From positions 1,860,001 to 1,924,000 of the forward strand of contig OZ255843.1 in the NCBI GenBank assembly GCA_965277775.1: 64,000 nt of DNA, read 5' to 3'. The notes below the pieces were generated by a model. It was not told the origin of the DNA, ran no database searches, and saw nothing but the letters and a program-made list of their open reading frames with translations. The stretch comes from G965195345 sp965277775 (GTDB lineage Bacteria; Pseudomonadota; Gammaproteobacteria; CAKMZV01). A program made the position numbers and the translations under genes. Position 1 is the first letter of the stretch. Every line of letters begins with the position of its first letter. Positions 34,708-43,103 of the stretch are shown here, piece by piece.

Positions 34708-35044
34708 GAATCGCCGTCGCTAAAGTGTGTATATTAGGTGTCAATTGGTTATTTTATAAATTATGAGTGGTGGGCTTCAGACTGAAGTTTATATCCGCTC
34801 AAAAAAAGAAACTGCGTTCCTTAGTGATTTTAAGTGGGATTTAAACTGAACCAACGCTGCACGGTTTGTTACAAGTAATTGCTCATAAGGCGTGATTTTA
34901 GTGAACGTTCAGCCGTATTTGATGACACTTCAATAACCATCTCTCGCTTAGAGAGCACTGGGGTGTTTTCAGCTTTTAAATGCGTCTGGATTTTAAAACG
35001 GTTTTTAGACTATTTTAGTCTAATGGTCGGTTAGTGAATCTTTG
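34708..35044. other. 337-base intergenic region between two minus-strand genes
   Basis: It separates yqeY (end at 35045) from the MFS start at 34707. It holds the palindrome TGAACGTTCA (34902-34911) and a hairpin, TTAGACTA with TAGTCTAA (35005-35023), which could mark the 3' end of the rpsU-yqeY message, though without a T run. I see no ORF of note and no RNA gene. Confidence 0.5.
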
Positions 35045-35494
35045 TTATGAATGCATCAATTTTGATTTGACAAATTCACTGACAAATTTCATATTCGCTC
35101 TTCCAGCAAGCTTGGGTTTTAGATGGCTAATGACCGTACCCAAATCTTTTATGCTTGTTGGTTTGAGCTCAGCCATGACTTCTAAAATAATGGTTTCGGT
35201 TTCTTCTTGAGTCAAAGGTTTGGGTAGAAACAATTTGATGATTTCAAGCTCGGCTTGTTCTTTTTCGACCAAATCATGACGACCCGCCTTATCAAACTGC
35301 GCAATGGATTCCAAGTGTTGATTGCTCATCTTACTGAGTATGGCCAGAATACCGTGATCGTCTAAAACAACCTGCTTATCAATTTCTTGTTTTTTGATTT
35401 CAGAATTAACAAGCCGAATGGTACCAACCGCTAGCTTATCGCCTGAGCGCATGCTTTTTAGCAAAGACTCTTTTAAGACATCCTTGAGGGACAT
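35045..35494 (-). CDS. yqeY: GatB/YqeY domain protein
   Basis: A 149-residue helical protein, MSLKDVLKESLLKSMRSGDKLAVGTIRLVNSEIKKQEIDK (shown in part elsewhere), with the C-terminal ISHLKPKLAGRANMKFVSEFVK typical of YqeY. This domain also forms the tail of GatB, where it contacts tRNA; the free-standing protein has no settled role. It lies 27 bases after rpsU, the classical rpsU-yqeY order, but dnaG and rpoD, which usually follow, are missing here. Start and length agree with the family. Confidence 0.9.
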   Translation of the reverse strand: MSLKDVLKESLLKSMRSGDKLAVGTIRLVNSEIKKQEIDKQVVLDDHGILAILSKMSNQHLESIAQFDKAGRHDLVEKEQAELEIIKLFLPKPLTQEETETIILEVMAELKPTSIKDLGTVISHLKPKLAGRANMKFVSEFVKSKLMHS

Positions 35495-35521
35495 AAATAG
35501 AACGGGATGAGTAAGCGCGGA

Positions 35522-35734
35522 TTAACGAGCTCTTAGAATGGCTCTTTCTCTACTAAGGCGGATGTGTAGGCGTTTACGAGCCATCATTTTAGAGCGCTTT
35601 TTTGCCCAGGTTGGTTTCTCGTAAAATTCACGGGCACGCGCTTCAGAAACGATGCCAGCCTTATCACAAGATCGTTTAAAAAAGTGTAATGCGGATTCGA
35701 AAGCATCATTGTCACGAAGTTTAATGCTTGGCAT
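35522..35734 (-). CDS. rpsU: 30S ribosomal protein S21
   Basis: A 70-residue basic ribosomal protein (MPSIKLRDNDAFESALHFFK at its start, then arginine-rich SRERAILRAR at the end), matching gammaproteobacterial bS21 along its whole length. S21 helps initiation by placing the anti-Shine-Dalgarno region. It starts the rpsU-yqeY pair. GGAGGAGG-like sequence (AAAGGAGGAGG on the plus strand around 35762) is on the wrong strand to serve as its SD, so the start rests on homology. Confidence 0.96.
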   Translation of the reverse strand: MPSIKLRDNDAFESALHFFKRSCDKAGIVSEARAREFYEKPTWAKKRSKMMARKRLHIRLSRERAILRAR

Positions 35735-35967
35735 AATATTTATTCTCTAGTGCTGTTGATTTAAAGGAGGAGGATTATACCAGTAGCACACAATCATGTG
35801 GGTACAAAATAGGTGTCATTATTAAGAGAAAATGCGCAATAAACTGTTTTTTTTTATTTAAATGATGCGCTATGGACAAAGGCTTTGGTAGAGGCGATCA
35901 TTCTATCAACATTGGCAATAGCAACCAAATTCAAAACGATTATAAACAAGACAAATAGCGCCTGACT

Positions 35968-36723
35968 TTATTCGTAGCTAAAAGGGTTGATTGAAAATTT
36001 TCTCGCGTCTAAAGTAAGCTTTTCACTGATACTTCTGCAACTGAAAATGCCCAAGGCTTGATTTTCAAAAGTTTGTAAAATCACACCGCGAACCGGCTGA
36101 TCTTGCTGGTTCATCAAGGTGACATTGTCACCTGGTTTTTCCGAAAAAACACTGTCTGATTGGAGTAGATAACAACGTTTAGTCACCTTGCCTCTGTAGT
36201 GTAAACGGGCAATGACTTCTTGTCCAACATAGCAGCCTTTGTGCCAAGATAGGGCGTTGATTAAATCCAAATTAAGAAATTGCGCTGTGAATTGGCCACT
36301 TGTTTCAGTAGTCAGTTTGAATAAGCCCGCCTGCATTAATTGGGGGGTGGCAGAGACGGCGTCTGTCAGTGGTTGCGCCCTCAGCTGTAGGGATAAATGG
36401 GCTTCATAGAATGTATGGTCATTGGCGTCTGCATTGACAATCAACACCGAATCTGTTTTTTCAATGACCACTTTTGAACGCAGGACGAACATGCGCAATC
36501 TTTGTATGACGGTGTCAATGCACTCATCTTGACTGGCTAATAGAAAACCCTGTTCGGTTTTCTTTAGAATGAACAGAGCCAATACCGCCCCTTTTGGATT
36601 ACAGAAAGCGGTTGGGCCATCAATGTTCACATCATTGCTGAGCTGTCCTTGCAAAAAGGATTCAGCATCCTCACCAGTGACAGAGAAAACCTTAAAATCA
36701 GTAGAATAATTCATTGTGTCCAT
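35968..36723 (-). CDS. ygfZ: Folate-binding iron-sulfur maintenance protein YgfZ
   Basis: A protein of about 251 residues from MDTMNYSTDF, or 248 from the next ATG. It is a GcvT-fold relative that binds tetrahydrofolate and supports Fe-S enzymes such as MiaB. The signature K-G-C-Y-x-G-Q-E appears as KGCYVGQEVIARLHYRGKVTKR (in part), with the conserved Cys intact, and GQLSNDV is in the N-terminal part. A longer open frame to 36969 overlaps the divergent phhB and has no family similarity. It is short compared with E. coli YgfZ (326), which is common. Confidence 0.88.
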   Translation of the reverse strand: MDTMNYSTDFKVFSVTGEDAESFLQGQLSNDVNIDGPTAFCNPKGAVLALFILKKTEQGFLLASQDECIDTVIQRLRMFVLRSKVVIEKTDSVLIVNADANDHTFYEAHLSLQLRAQPLTDAVSATPQLMQAGLFKLTTETSGQFTAQFLNLDLINALSWHKGCYVGQEVIARLHYRGKVTKRCYLLQSDSVFSEKPGDNVTLMNQQDQPVRGVILQTFENQALGIFSCRSISEKLTLDARKFSINPFSYE

Positions 36724-36851
36724 ATTAAGAAAGTGAAGGCGTATTCTACCCGTTTTTGCTCTAATGAGACGTTTCAAACTCGCTATTTGAAGTAGAAATA
36801 TCCTTATAATGCTCATGTCTGTTAAGCCTTCATACCTTAGAGTACAACAAT

Positions 36852-37196
36852 ATGAATATAAAAGAATTACGAGAAAGCCATTGCCATCCCGTGCGTAAGG
36901 ATGATTGTGCCTTAGATTCAGCTGCCATTGAAGCTTTGTTGACTGTCTTAACGGGATGGTCTTTGCCACCTTCAGGCAATCGCATTGTCAAACATTATGG
37001 CCACTTAAGTTATCCAAAACTCTTGTCCTTTGGGTTTCAAGTTGGCGAAATGGCCATTGAACAGAATCATCACCCAATTATTGAGCTTAAATACCGCCAA
37101 ATCAGTGTCATTTGGTTTACTGCGGTTTGTGATGGTTTGACTAAAAATGATTTTATTTGTGCGGCAAAAACGGATCATTTATATGAGCGATTTTAA
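36852..37196 (+). CDS. phhB: Pterin-4a-carbinolamine dehydratase-like protein
   Basis: A 114-residue small enzyme that regenerates dihydrobiopterin-type cofactors and also acts as DCoH in animals. The active-site histidines are in EQNHHPIIELKYRQISVIW (HHP plus the downstream aromatic strand), and GLTKNDF closes the motif. The N-terminus has the usual LTGWSL. No phenylalanine hydroxylase is seen, so it could serve a molybdopterin or other pterin role, as proposed for such orphan members. It overlaps rsgA by 14 bases. Confidence 0.85.
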   Translation: MNIKELRESHCHPVRKDDCALDSAAIEALLTVLTGWSLPPSGNRIVKHYGHLSYPKLLSFGFQVGEMAIEQNHHPIIELKYRQISVIWFTAVCDGLTKNDFICAAKTDHLYERF

Positions 37197-38064
37197 GCGG
37201 GTTATTGCCAATTTTGGTTTTGATGTGCTGTGCAAATGCCCGAAAACTGGAGCGATGACCACGCATAAATATCTAAAATCGAAACAACGCCCCATTGTTG
37301 GCGATTGGGTTGAAATTGTACAAGATGTGGTGAGCCGTATTAAGCCACGTCATAACGAGCTCAAGCGACTGCGTGACAAACATAAATCGTCGTCTATCGC
37401 GGCCAATATTGAACAACTTGGCATAGTGCTCAGTTCCGAACCTTTTGCGGATTGGTATTACATTGATACGTGGTTGCTGGCCGCGTGGATTCATAAAATT
37501 GAGCCCATTTTATTGTTGAATAAATCGGATCTACCCAGCTTTGATGCTTGGGTCAAAAGATTTAGGCAAAGGTATGAGATGACGAATATTAGCTATTGGA
37601 TTGGCAGTGTGCAAACCTCGGTGCAGGTTGATCAACTCAAAGTGCTTTTAAATAACAAAGTCAATTTACTGGTTGGTTTATCGGGGGTTGGTAAATCGTC
37701 TATAACCAATGCCCTCATCCCAGACTTAACGCTTAAAACCCAAACCTTGTCGAATTTTTCGGGCTTAGGCAAGCACACCACCACCAACACTTTACTACAT
37801 TATTTTGACGACACACTGCAAGGGGGTATCATTGATTCTCCGGGCATTAAAAGCTTAGACATTGAAATACCCGAGGACATTTCGCCGGCATGGCCAGAGT
37901 TCGCACCGTTTTTAGGCACCTGTCAATTTCGCAATTGTCGCCATTTACATGAACCTCAATGCGCCATTCGGACAGCGATGGAACAAGGTCAAATCCACCA
38001 ATTCCGCTATGAAAATTATCATCGTTTGCAGGAAATGTTAGGAAGAAAAAATCTTTGGGATTAG
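37183..38064 (+). CDS. rsgA: Ribosome small-subunit-dependent GTPase A
   Basis: A 293-residue circularly permuted GTPase that checks late 30S assembly. The motif order is the permuted one: NKSDL (G4, about residue 113), then GLSGVGKSS (G1), then DSPGIKS (G3). An OB-fold precedes it, and the C-terminal zinc-binding segment is CQFRNCRHLHEPQC. The ATG at 37183 starts MSDFKRVIANFGFD; an upstream ATG at 37147 gives a longer form that overlaps phhB further. It belongs with phhB in one transcript. Confidence 0.95.
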   Translation: MSDFKRVIANFGFDVLCKCPKTGAMTTHKYLKSKQRPIVGDWVEIVQDVVSRIKPRHNELKRLRDKHKSSSIAANIEQLGIVLSSEPFADWYYIDTWLLAAWIHKIEPILLLNKSDLPSFDAWVKRFRQRYEMTNISYWIGSVQTSVQVDQLKVLLNNKVNLLVGLSGVGKSSITNALIPDLTLKTQTLSNFSGLGKHTTTNTLLHYFDDTLQGGIIDSPGIKSLDIEIPEDISPAWPEFAPFLGTCQFRNCRHLHEPQCAIRTAMEQGQIHQFRYENYHRLQEMLGRKNLWD

Positions 38065-38078
38065 TCGTTTTAGCTCGA

Positions 38079-39236
38079 TTATATTTGCCAAAAATAGTCT
38101 CTCGGCACTTTATACTTCATCAGCGCATGGCTTTTTTTCAATTGGATGCCCTCCGCTTTTAAGCGATTAACCTTGTCCAAAAGTTTATCATCTGAAGTGC
38201 CTTGAGAAAACCCGTGCAATGTTCGATTGCTACTGATGACTCTATGGCAGGGAATGCCTGGCGCACATGGGTTTATAGCCAAAGTCTGTCCCACCGCCCG
38301 CGCAGAACGTGGCGAGCCAGCTAATTCGGCAAGCATTTTATAACTGACGACTTTGCCATAGGGGATACGTTGCGTCATTTGTAGGACCTTTCTTTGAAAA
38401 GGTGTCAGTTTGGCTAATTGAAGGTGCTGTTCGGTGATTGATTGATAGCCAAGGGTGGCATTGGGGTAGAGCCACTGAAAGCCACTGGCTTCTAATTTTT
38501 TTGTGGCGATTCTTTTGCCCGTCGTCTGAGCGGGTTGCATGGCTTGTGCGGCGGGTAAATCAAGTTGTTGGCAAATGGCTGCTATTTTTTCTTGCATCGT
38601 TATGGGCTGTTTATCTGAAATCAAATAAAGCTTTGAGTCAGCGACGCGCATCAGATGTACCACAGCATTTGCTGCATCCTGCGCATGAATGCTGTTGCTC
38701 CAATGCTGTTCAGCAAAAGGGTAGGCTGATTGTTGAGCCCATTTTATTAAGCGTTTGGAGCTTTGATCGTAGATGCCACTTAATCTTAGAATACACGCGG
38801 ATAATTCTGTTTGAGCGAGCTGCTCCATCTCAATTAAGACGCGCTGTTTTTGATCGCTGGGGTTTAATGGCGTTTGCTCATTGACCCAGGCACCTTGGTT
38901 TTCACTGTAAACCCGAGTTGAGGATATGATCCAAGATTTTTTAGGTTTTATGGTGAAGGCATTGATGCAGTTTTGCAGACCTTCGTAGTAGAGGCGTTGG
39001 TAATCGGCTTCGGATTTTTGTTGTGGTGCAGGACAATAGATGAAATGATCGACTTCGGGTAAATCAGGCAAGGGTTCTGTGATGTCAGCACCGAAACCTT
39101 CAACGCCTGTAATGAGATTTTGAATGTTTCTACGTAATCCAATGACTTGATGGCGCTTATTTTTTAGCTGTATGGCAATGAGGTTGCCTATTCGGCCACA
39201 GCCAACGATGAGGCTGACTGGATTTTTTTTATTCAT
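38079..39236 (-). CDS. Fusion: NAD(P)-binding epimerase-like domain + O6-alkylguanine-DNA alkyltransferase domain
   Basis: A 385-residue protein with two parts. Residues 1 to about 270 resemble YeeZ-type NAD-dependent epimerase/reductase proteins, with LIVGCGRIGNLIAIQL at the start as the nucleotide-binding loop and WIISSTRVYSENQGAWVNEQ (in part) further in. Residues about 280-370 are an Ogt/MGMT domain: TPFQRKVLQMTQRIPYGKVV, SYKMLAELAGSPRSARAVGQ, and PCHRVI with the alkyl-accepting Cys intact. There is no frameshift or stop between them. Each part is confident; the fusion is unusual. It could couple repair with a redox function, or be two cooperating genes joined by deletion. Confidence 0.85.
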   Translation of the reverse strand: MNKKNPVSLIVGCGRIGNLIAIQLKNKRHQVIGLRRNIQNLITGVEGFGADITEPLPDLPEVDHFIYCPAPQQKSEADYQRLYYEGLQNCINAFTIKPKKSWIISSTRVYSENQGAWVNEQTPLNPSDQKQRVLIEMEQLAQTELSACILRLSGIYDQSSKRLIKWAQQSAYPFAEQHWSNSIHAQDAANAVVHLMRVADSKLYLISDKQPITMQEKIAAICQQLDLPAAQAMQPAQTTGKRIATKKLEASGFQWLYPNATLGYQSITEQHLQLAKLTPFQRKVLQMTQRIPYGKVVSYKMLAELAGSPRSARAVGQTLAINPCAPGIPCHRVISSNRTLHGFSQGTSDDKLLDKVNRLKAEGIQLKKSHALMKYKVPRDYFWQI

Positions 39237-39265
39237 GGGCTGTAACCCAGTAGATTGGTGCTAAT

Positions 39266-39919
39266 TTATGAATCGGTGGTGACGGTTTCTGGAATTAATC
39301 TCATATTTTCTTCAAACAAAGATAGGCTGGCAGCAAAAGCTTTTCTGGAAAATATTTCGCGCATGTATTTATTAAAATGTATGCCCATATGACTGTAATC
39401 AATGCCGTAATGGTCAAGGCGCCAGAGAATGACTGAAAGGGAAATATCAACCAAGGTAAAGCTGTTAGTCATACAGAATTTATAATGCCCAAAAGTTGGT
39501 TTCAGTTCCAATAAATTTTTACCGATTTCTTTAATGGCGGTTTGCTGTTTCTTTTCGCTGGATTTCATGTCATTTAAAACCATAAAGTGCGGCAACCAAG
39601 ATTCTCGAATATCGACCAACATCATACGCACTTTTGCTCTGGTAATGGGGTCAACAGGCATGAATGTTGGGCTGGGAAAACGTTCATCAAGATATTCCAT
39701 CATGACCTGAGCGTCTCGTAACACGACGTCTTTGTCAATCAGCGTTGGAAGCGTTCCATAAGGGTTTGCATTGATGAGTTCTTCGGGTAAGTCGTGCGGG
39801 AATATGTTGATGATTTCAACTAAATTTTCTTTTTCAGACGCTAAGAATCTAACACGATGGCTATCGGGGCACGTTGGATTTGAATATAAAGTCAAAAGGG
39901 CATTATTAGGCATGCTCAT
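39266..39919 (-). CDS. sspA: Stringent starvation protein A
   Basis: A 217-residue glutathione-transferase-fold protein that binds RNA polymerase during starvation. It begins MSMPNNALLTLYSNPTCPDSHRVRF (in part) and then has PYGTLPTLIDKDVVLRDAQVMMEYLDERFP, the GST N-domain pattern, with the C-terminal helical domain after it. AAGGAAAT lies 8 bases before the ATG. It sits 29 bases after the epimerase-Ogt fusion in the same direction. The usual partner sspB and the cytochrome bc1 genes often found nearby are not in the window. Confidence 0.92.
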   Translation of the reverse strand: MSMPNNALLTLYSNPTCPDSHRVRFLASEKENLVEIINIFPHDLPEELINANPYGTLPTLIDKDVVLRDAQVMMEYLDERFPSPTFMPVDPITRAKVRMMLVDIRESWLPHFMVLNDMKSSEKKQQTAIKEIGKNLLELKPTFGHYKFCMTNSFTLVDISLSVILWRLDHYGIDYSHMGIHFNKYMREIFSRKAFAASLSLFEENMRLIPETVTTDS

Positions 39920-40365
39920 CGGATTATTTCCTTATAGTAAAGAGTGTTTTTGGGCATTCACGCAATTCTGCAACCTTTAAAAGTTCGTCACTCCAAAATT
40001 AGAATTTAAAGAGAAAGACTGCCCCAGAAAATCATTGAATGCATCATCGGCTTAAAATATAAAATGACCGATCAGTGCGCGCATTGTATCATTTTATCCA
40101 AAGCATTTCTATCCCTTGATGTTGTGTCTTGATGTTATGAGTTCAATTGTGTAAATTATGCCAATGGATTAGAATATAGATGTGGTTTTGAATGAGCATG
40201 AACGCACAGTTACGCAGTCGCTAAAGGCATGTGATCTAAGTCGCCCTTTATCAAAGGCTAAGCGGATTGAAATATACTTGAAAACGAGATTATTCATACG
40301 AAACGCAATGAACGGCAAAGAAAGCCCACCAATACAAAGTCATAAAGTAAGGAGCAAGTCAATCA
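39920..40365. other. 446-base region between divergent sspA and dusA
   Basis: Contains the promoters of both neighbours but no clear consensus pair, and no RNA gene that I can recognise. A GTG-started frame at 40182-40451 is open but overlaps dusA by 86 bases and has no recognisable motif, so I do not call it. Confidence 0.5.
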
Positions 40366-41373
40366 ATGACAGAGCATCAGTCGTATTTTCAACAATATGG
40401 TCGGATCCGTTTGGCACCAATGATGGGCTACACTACGCCGCAAATGCGTAAGCTAATGCGTTTGATCTGTCCCAATGCTTTGAATTACACCGAGATGATT
40501 ACTGTTAATGCCATCTTGTATAACCCACAACCGCACTATTTCACAATGGCCGAAGGGGAGGGTCCTACAGCCCTGCAGTTAGGTGGCTGTGAAGCAGACG
40601 CCATTCGCAAAGTGGCCCGTTCAGCAGAAATGGCGGGTTTTAGCGAAATCAACCTCAATGTGGGCTGTCCAAGCAATCGTGTGCGCAAAGGGCGTTTTGG
40701 GGCGTGCCTGATGCAGGAACCACAGACAGTGGCTGCTTTGGTAGAAGCACTGAAGCAAAAAACCACCCTCCCGATTACGGTCAAACATCGCATTGGTTTA
40801 AATGGTGACGATGATTATGCGCAATTGGTGCAATTTGTGCGACAGCTTGTGGATGCTGGATGCGATGGCATCATCGTCCATAACAGATGCGCGTATTTAA
40901 ACGGGATCAGCCCCAGAATGAATCGCAAGGTGCCGCCTTTAAAACCTTTTTATGCCCATCAACTCAAGCGAGACTTTAGCCATCTTAATGTGTGCACCAA
41001 CGGCGAAATCGATTCATTAGAAAAAACCCAAAAATATTTGACTGGCTGGGATGGATTGCCACCCGTTGATGGGGTGATGATTGGTCGAGCAGCATGGGTC
41101 AATCCATGGTTGCTTTATGTCATAGAAAACCAAAAACAACCGTCGCTCAGTTTGCGTTTAGAAGTGCTGAAGCAGTATTTAAAGTACGTAACAAGCACAG
41201 CAACTGATCGCAATGTTATACCGTTCATTCGACCCTTGAATGGATTTTTCGCTGGCATGAGAGGAGCGAAACATTGGCGTCAATTGATGGCGCAATCACG
41301 GCATAAGCACGATATAGACACAATTTGGCAGACCGCTGACGCTTTGCAAAACACCCATGCAGAGGTGGTTTAA
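40366..41373 (+). CDS. dusA: tRNA-dihydrouridine synthase A
   Basis: A 335-residue FMN enzyme that reduces U20/U20a in tRNA D-loops. The TIM-barrel motifs are RLAPMMGYTTPQ, LQLGGCEADA, INLNVGCPSNRVRKGRFGACLM and GISPRMNRKVPPL; the N-V-G-C-P-S-x-R-V form and the [GL]-S-P-x-x-N-R loop distinguish DusA from DusB and DusC. The active-site cysteine is the Cys of GACLM. AAGGAG lies 12 bases upstream of the ATG. Its stop overlaps the xseA start (TAATG), so the two are translationally coupled. Confidence 0.93.
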   Translation: MTEHQSYFQQYGRIRLAPMMGYTTPQMRKLMRLICPNALNYTEMITVNAILYNPQPHYFTMAEGEGPTALQLGGCEADAIRKVARSAEMAGFSEINLNVGCPSNRVRKGRFGACLMQEPQTVAALVEALKQKTTLPITVKHRIGLNGDDDYAQLVQFVRQLVDAGCDGIIVHNRCAYLNGISPRMNRKVPPLKPFYAHQLKRDFSHLNVCTNGEIDSLEKTQKYLTGWDGLPPVDGVMIGRAAWVNPWLLYVIENQKQPSLSLRLEVLKQYLKYVTSTATDRNVIPFIRPLNGFFAGMRGAKHWRQLMAQSRHKHDIDTIWQTADALQNTHAEVV

Positions 41374-43079
41374 TGGAAAAACAATATTTAAAAGTGCCTT
41401 ACATAGACAAAGACAAGGCTAAGAGTCTGGGCGCACGTTGGGATGCTGCCAAACAGCTTTGGTATATCAACCATAGCGCAGACTTAGCAATGTTCAAGCA
41501 GTGGTTGCCAAATGATGATTACAGGGGTTTTCAGCCAATTAATAAGACGGTTGTATCTGAAAATATCGCCTTGCCCTTAGGGCAGATGGATGAAGGCATC
41601 AAACTCACAGATTTTCTCGAACCCTTAAACACCATGGTGAAAAAATTGTACAGCCATGGTCAGTGGGTCAAAGCAGAGATTGAAAGCATTACCAAAAGCG
41701 CATCGGGGCATTACTACCTTGTTCTGAGTGAATATGAGCAAAGCGAGCGTAAACAGAAAATTGCTTCGGTTCGAACGGTTATATGGGCATCCAACGCCAA
41801 AACCATACACAGCAAATTTCAACAGCAGGCCAATCAACCCTTAGCAGAAAGTCTACAAGTACTCTTTAAACTCAAGGCCAGCATGCACAGTGTTTATGGT
41901 TTTTCAGCAGTGGTTGAAGATGTGGACCCGACTTATACATTGGGTGCAATGGCCATTAAACTCAAAGAAATTAGGTCAAGGCTGATTGAATCCCAATTGT
42001 ATAAATTGCAATCGGCGCACAGGCTGCCAATGGATTTTTTCCGAATTGCCGTCATCAGCCCGCAGCAAGCGCATGCCTTGGGTGATTTTCGTCGCATTGC
42101 CGATCCCTTACAGGCGCTTTGCGCATTTGAGTACTTCACAGCACAGTTTCAAGGTCGAGAAGCCAGTCAAACGATCGTCCAAGGTCTGCAACAAATTTTA
42201 TCTAGGCATGAGCAAGCGCCGTTTGATGCATTGGTCATCATTCGCGGGGGTGGCGCCAAAGGCGATTTACATTATTTGAATGAGTATGAATTGGCACAAA
42301 GCGTTTGCCGCTTTCCCATACCCGTATTGGTGGGCATTGGCCATGATGCCGATTCAACCATTTTAGACGAAGTGGCCAAGTTAAATTTTTCAACACCGAC
42401 AAAGGTGGCGGGGTTCATCCACCGACACATCATGGATTCAGGGTTAAACGCGCTTAACAATTGGCAATATATCCAAACATATGCCAAAACAAGCGTTCAA
42501 ACCACACAACAGCAATTGCTCAGCTTTAACAAAGTACCTTTATGGGTGCAGCAAATCTTATATCATCAAAGACAAAAACTGAACAGTCAATTACACCAGC
42601 TGAGCCTTGCACGAAACACCTTACAACAACAGCATACAACCTTATTGAAAAAACAACATCAGATTCAGATTCAAGCAAAGCAAGCGGTGTTTACTAAACG
42701 GTCTCAAATACAAGGCCACTTACCTGTGATACAAAGCGTCGCGCCGCTAATGAAGCAACAAAATAGACAGTTGTCTGAGTTGCAAAGGCGATTACTGTTG
42801 CAGACTAAGAATCTGGTCAATCAAAAGCAGCGGCTGCTTTTAAGCATTTCTGAGACCATTAACACCCAAGCCAAAAAAAGATTGAAAGAGGAAAAAGTTC
42901 GTCTTAATCACCATCGAGCATTGGTGCGTCAAGCTGATCCACAAAACATATTAAAACGCGGATTTGCCTTGGTTTCACAACAAGGGACGTTCATCGTCAG
43001 GTCGGCAGATTTGCAACCATCAAAACCGTTTTCCATTCGTTTTCATGATGGCGTAAAAGAGATCAATAGGCAAAAGTGA
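41373..43079 (+). CDS. xseA: Exodeoxyribonuclease VII large subunit with an N-terminal DUF5710 domain
   Basis: A 568-residue nuclease subunit. Residues 1 to about 55 (KVPYIDKDKAKSLGARWDAA, then KQLWYI) match DUF5710, a short domain best known from conjugative primase-like proteins and not usual in XseA. The rest is ordinary XseA: an OB-fold (SHGQWVKAEIESITKSASGH), the catalytic block with VIRGGGAKGDLHYLNEYELA and GIGHDADSTILD, and a long Gln-rich coiled coil before the C-terminal HxxxLxxxNPxxxLxRGF-like ILKRGFALVS. xseB is not adjacent. The fused domain might tune binding to single-stranded DNA; that is a guess. Confidence 0.9.
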   Translation: MEKQYLKVPYIDKDKAKSLGARWDAAKQLWYINHSADLAMFKQWLPNDDYRGFQPINKTVVSENIALPLGQMDEGIKLTDFLEPLNTMVKKLYSHGQWVKAEIESITKSASGHYYLVLSEYEQSERKQKIASVRTVIWASNAKTIHSKFQQQANQPLAESLQVLFKLKASMHSVYGFSAVVEDVDPTYTLGAMAIKLKEIRSRLIESQLYKLQSAHRLPMDFFRIAVISPQQAHALGDFRRIADPLQALCAFEYFTAQFQGREASQTIVQGLQQILSRHEQAPFDALVIIRGGGAKGDLHYLNEYELAQSVCRFPIPVLVGIGHDADSTILDEVAKLNFSTPTKVAGFIHRHIMDSGLNALNNWQYIQTYAKTSVQTTQQQLLSFNKVPLWVQQILYHQRQKLNSQLHQLSLARNTLQQQHTTLLKKQHQIQIQAKQAVFTKRSQIQGHLPVIQSVAPLMKQQNRQLSELQRRLLLQTKNLVNQKQRLLLSISETINTQAKKRLKEEKVRLNHHRALVRQADPQNILKRGFALVSQQGTFIVRSADLQPSKPFSIRFHDGVKEINRQK

Positions 43080-43103
43080 TTGCCTTTCGATTCAAACCCT
43101 TTT

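Noticed and set aside
35872..35958. 28-residue frame between rpsU and ygfZ
   Set aside because: No ribosome site, no motif, and random frames of this length are common.
40182..40451. 89-residue GTG-started frame before dusA
   Set aside because: It overlaps the well-supported dusA start by 86 bases, has no ribosome site and shows no recognisable motif.
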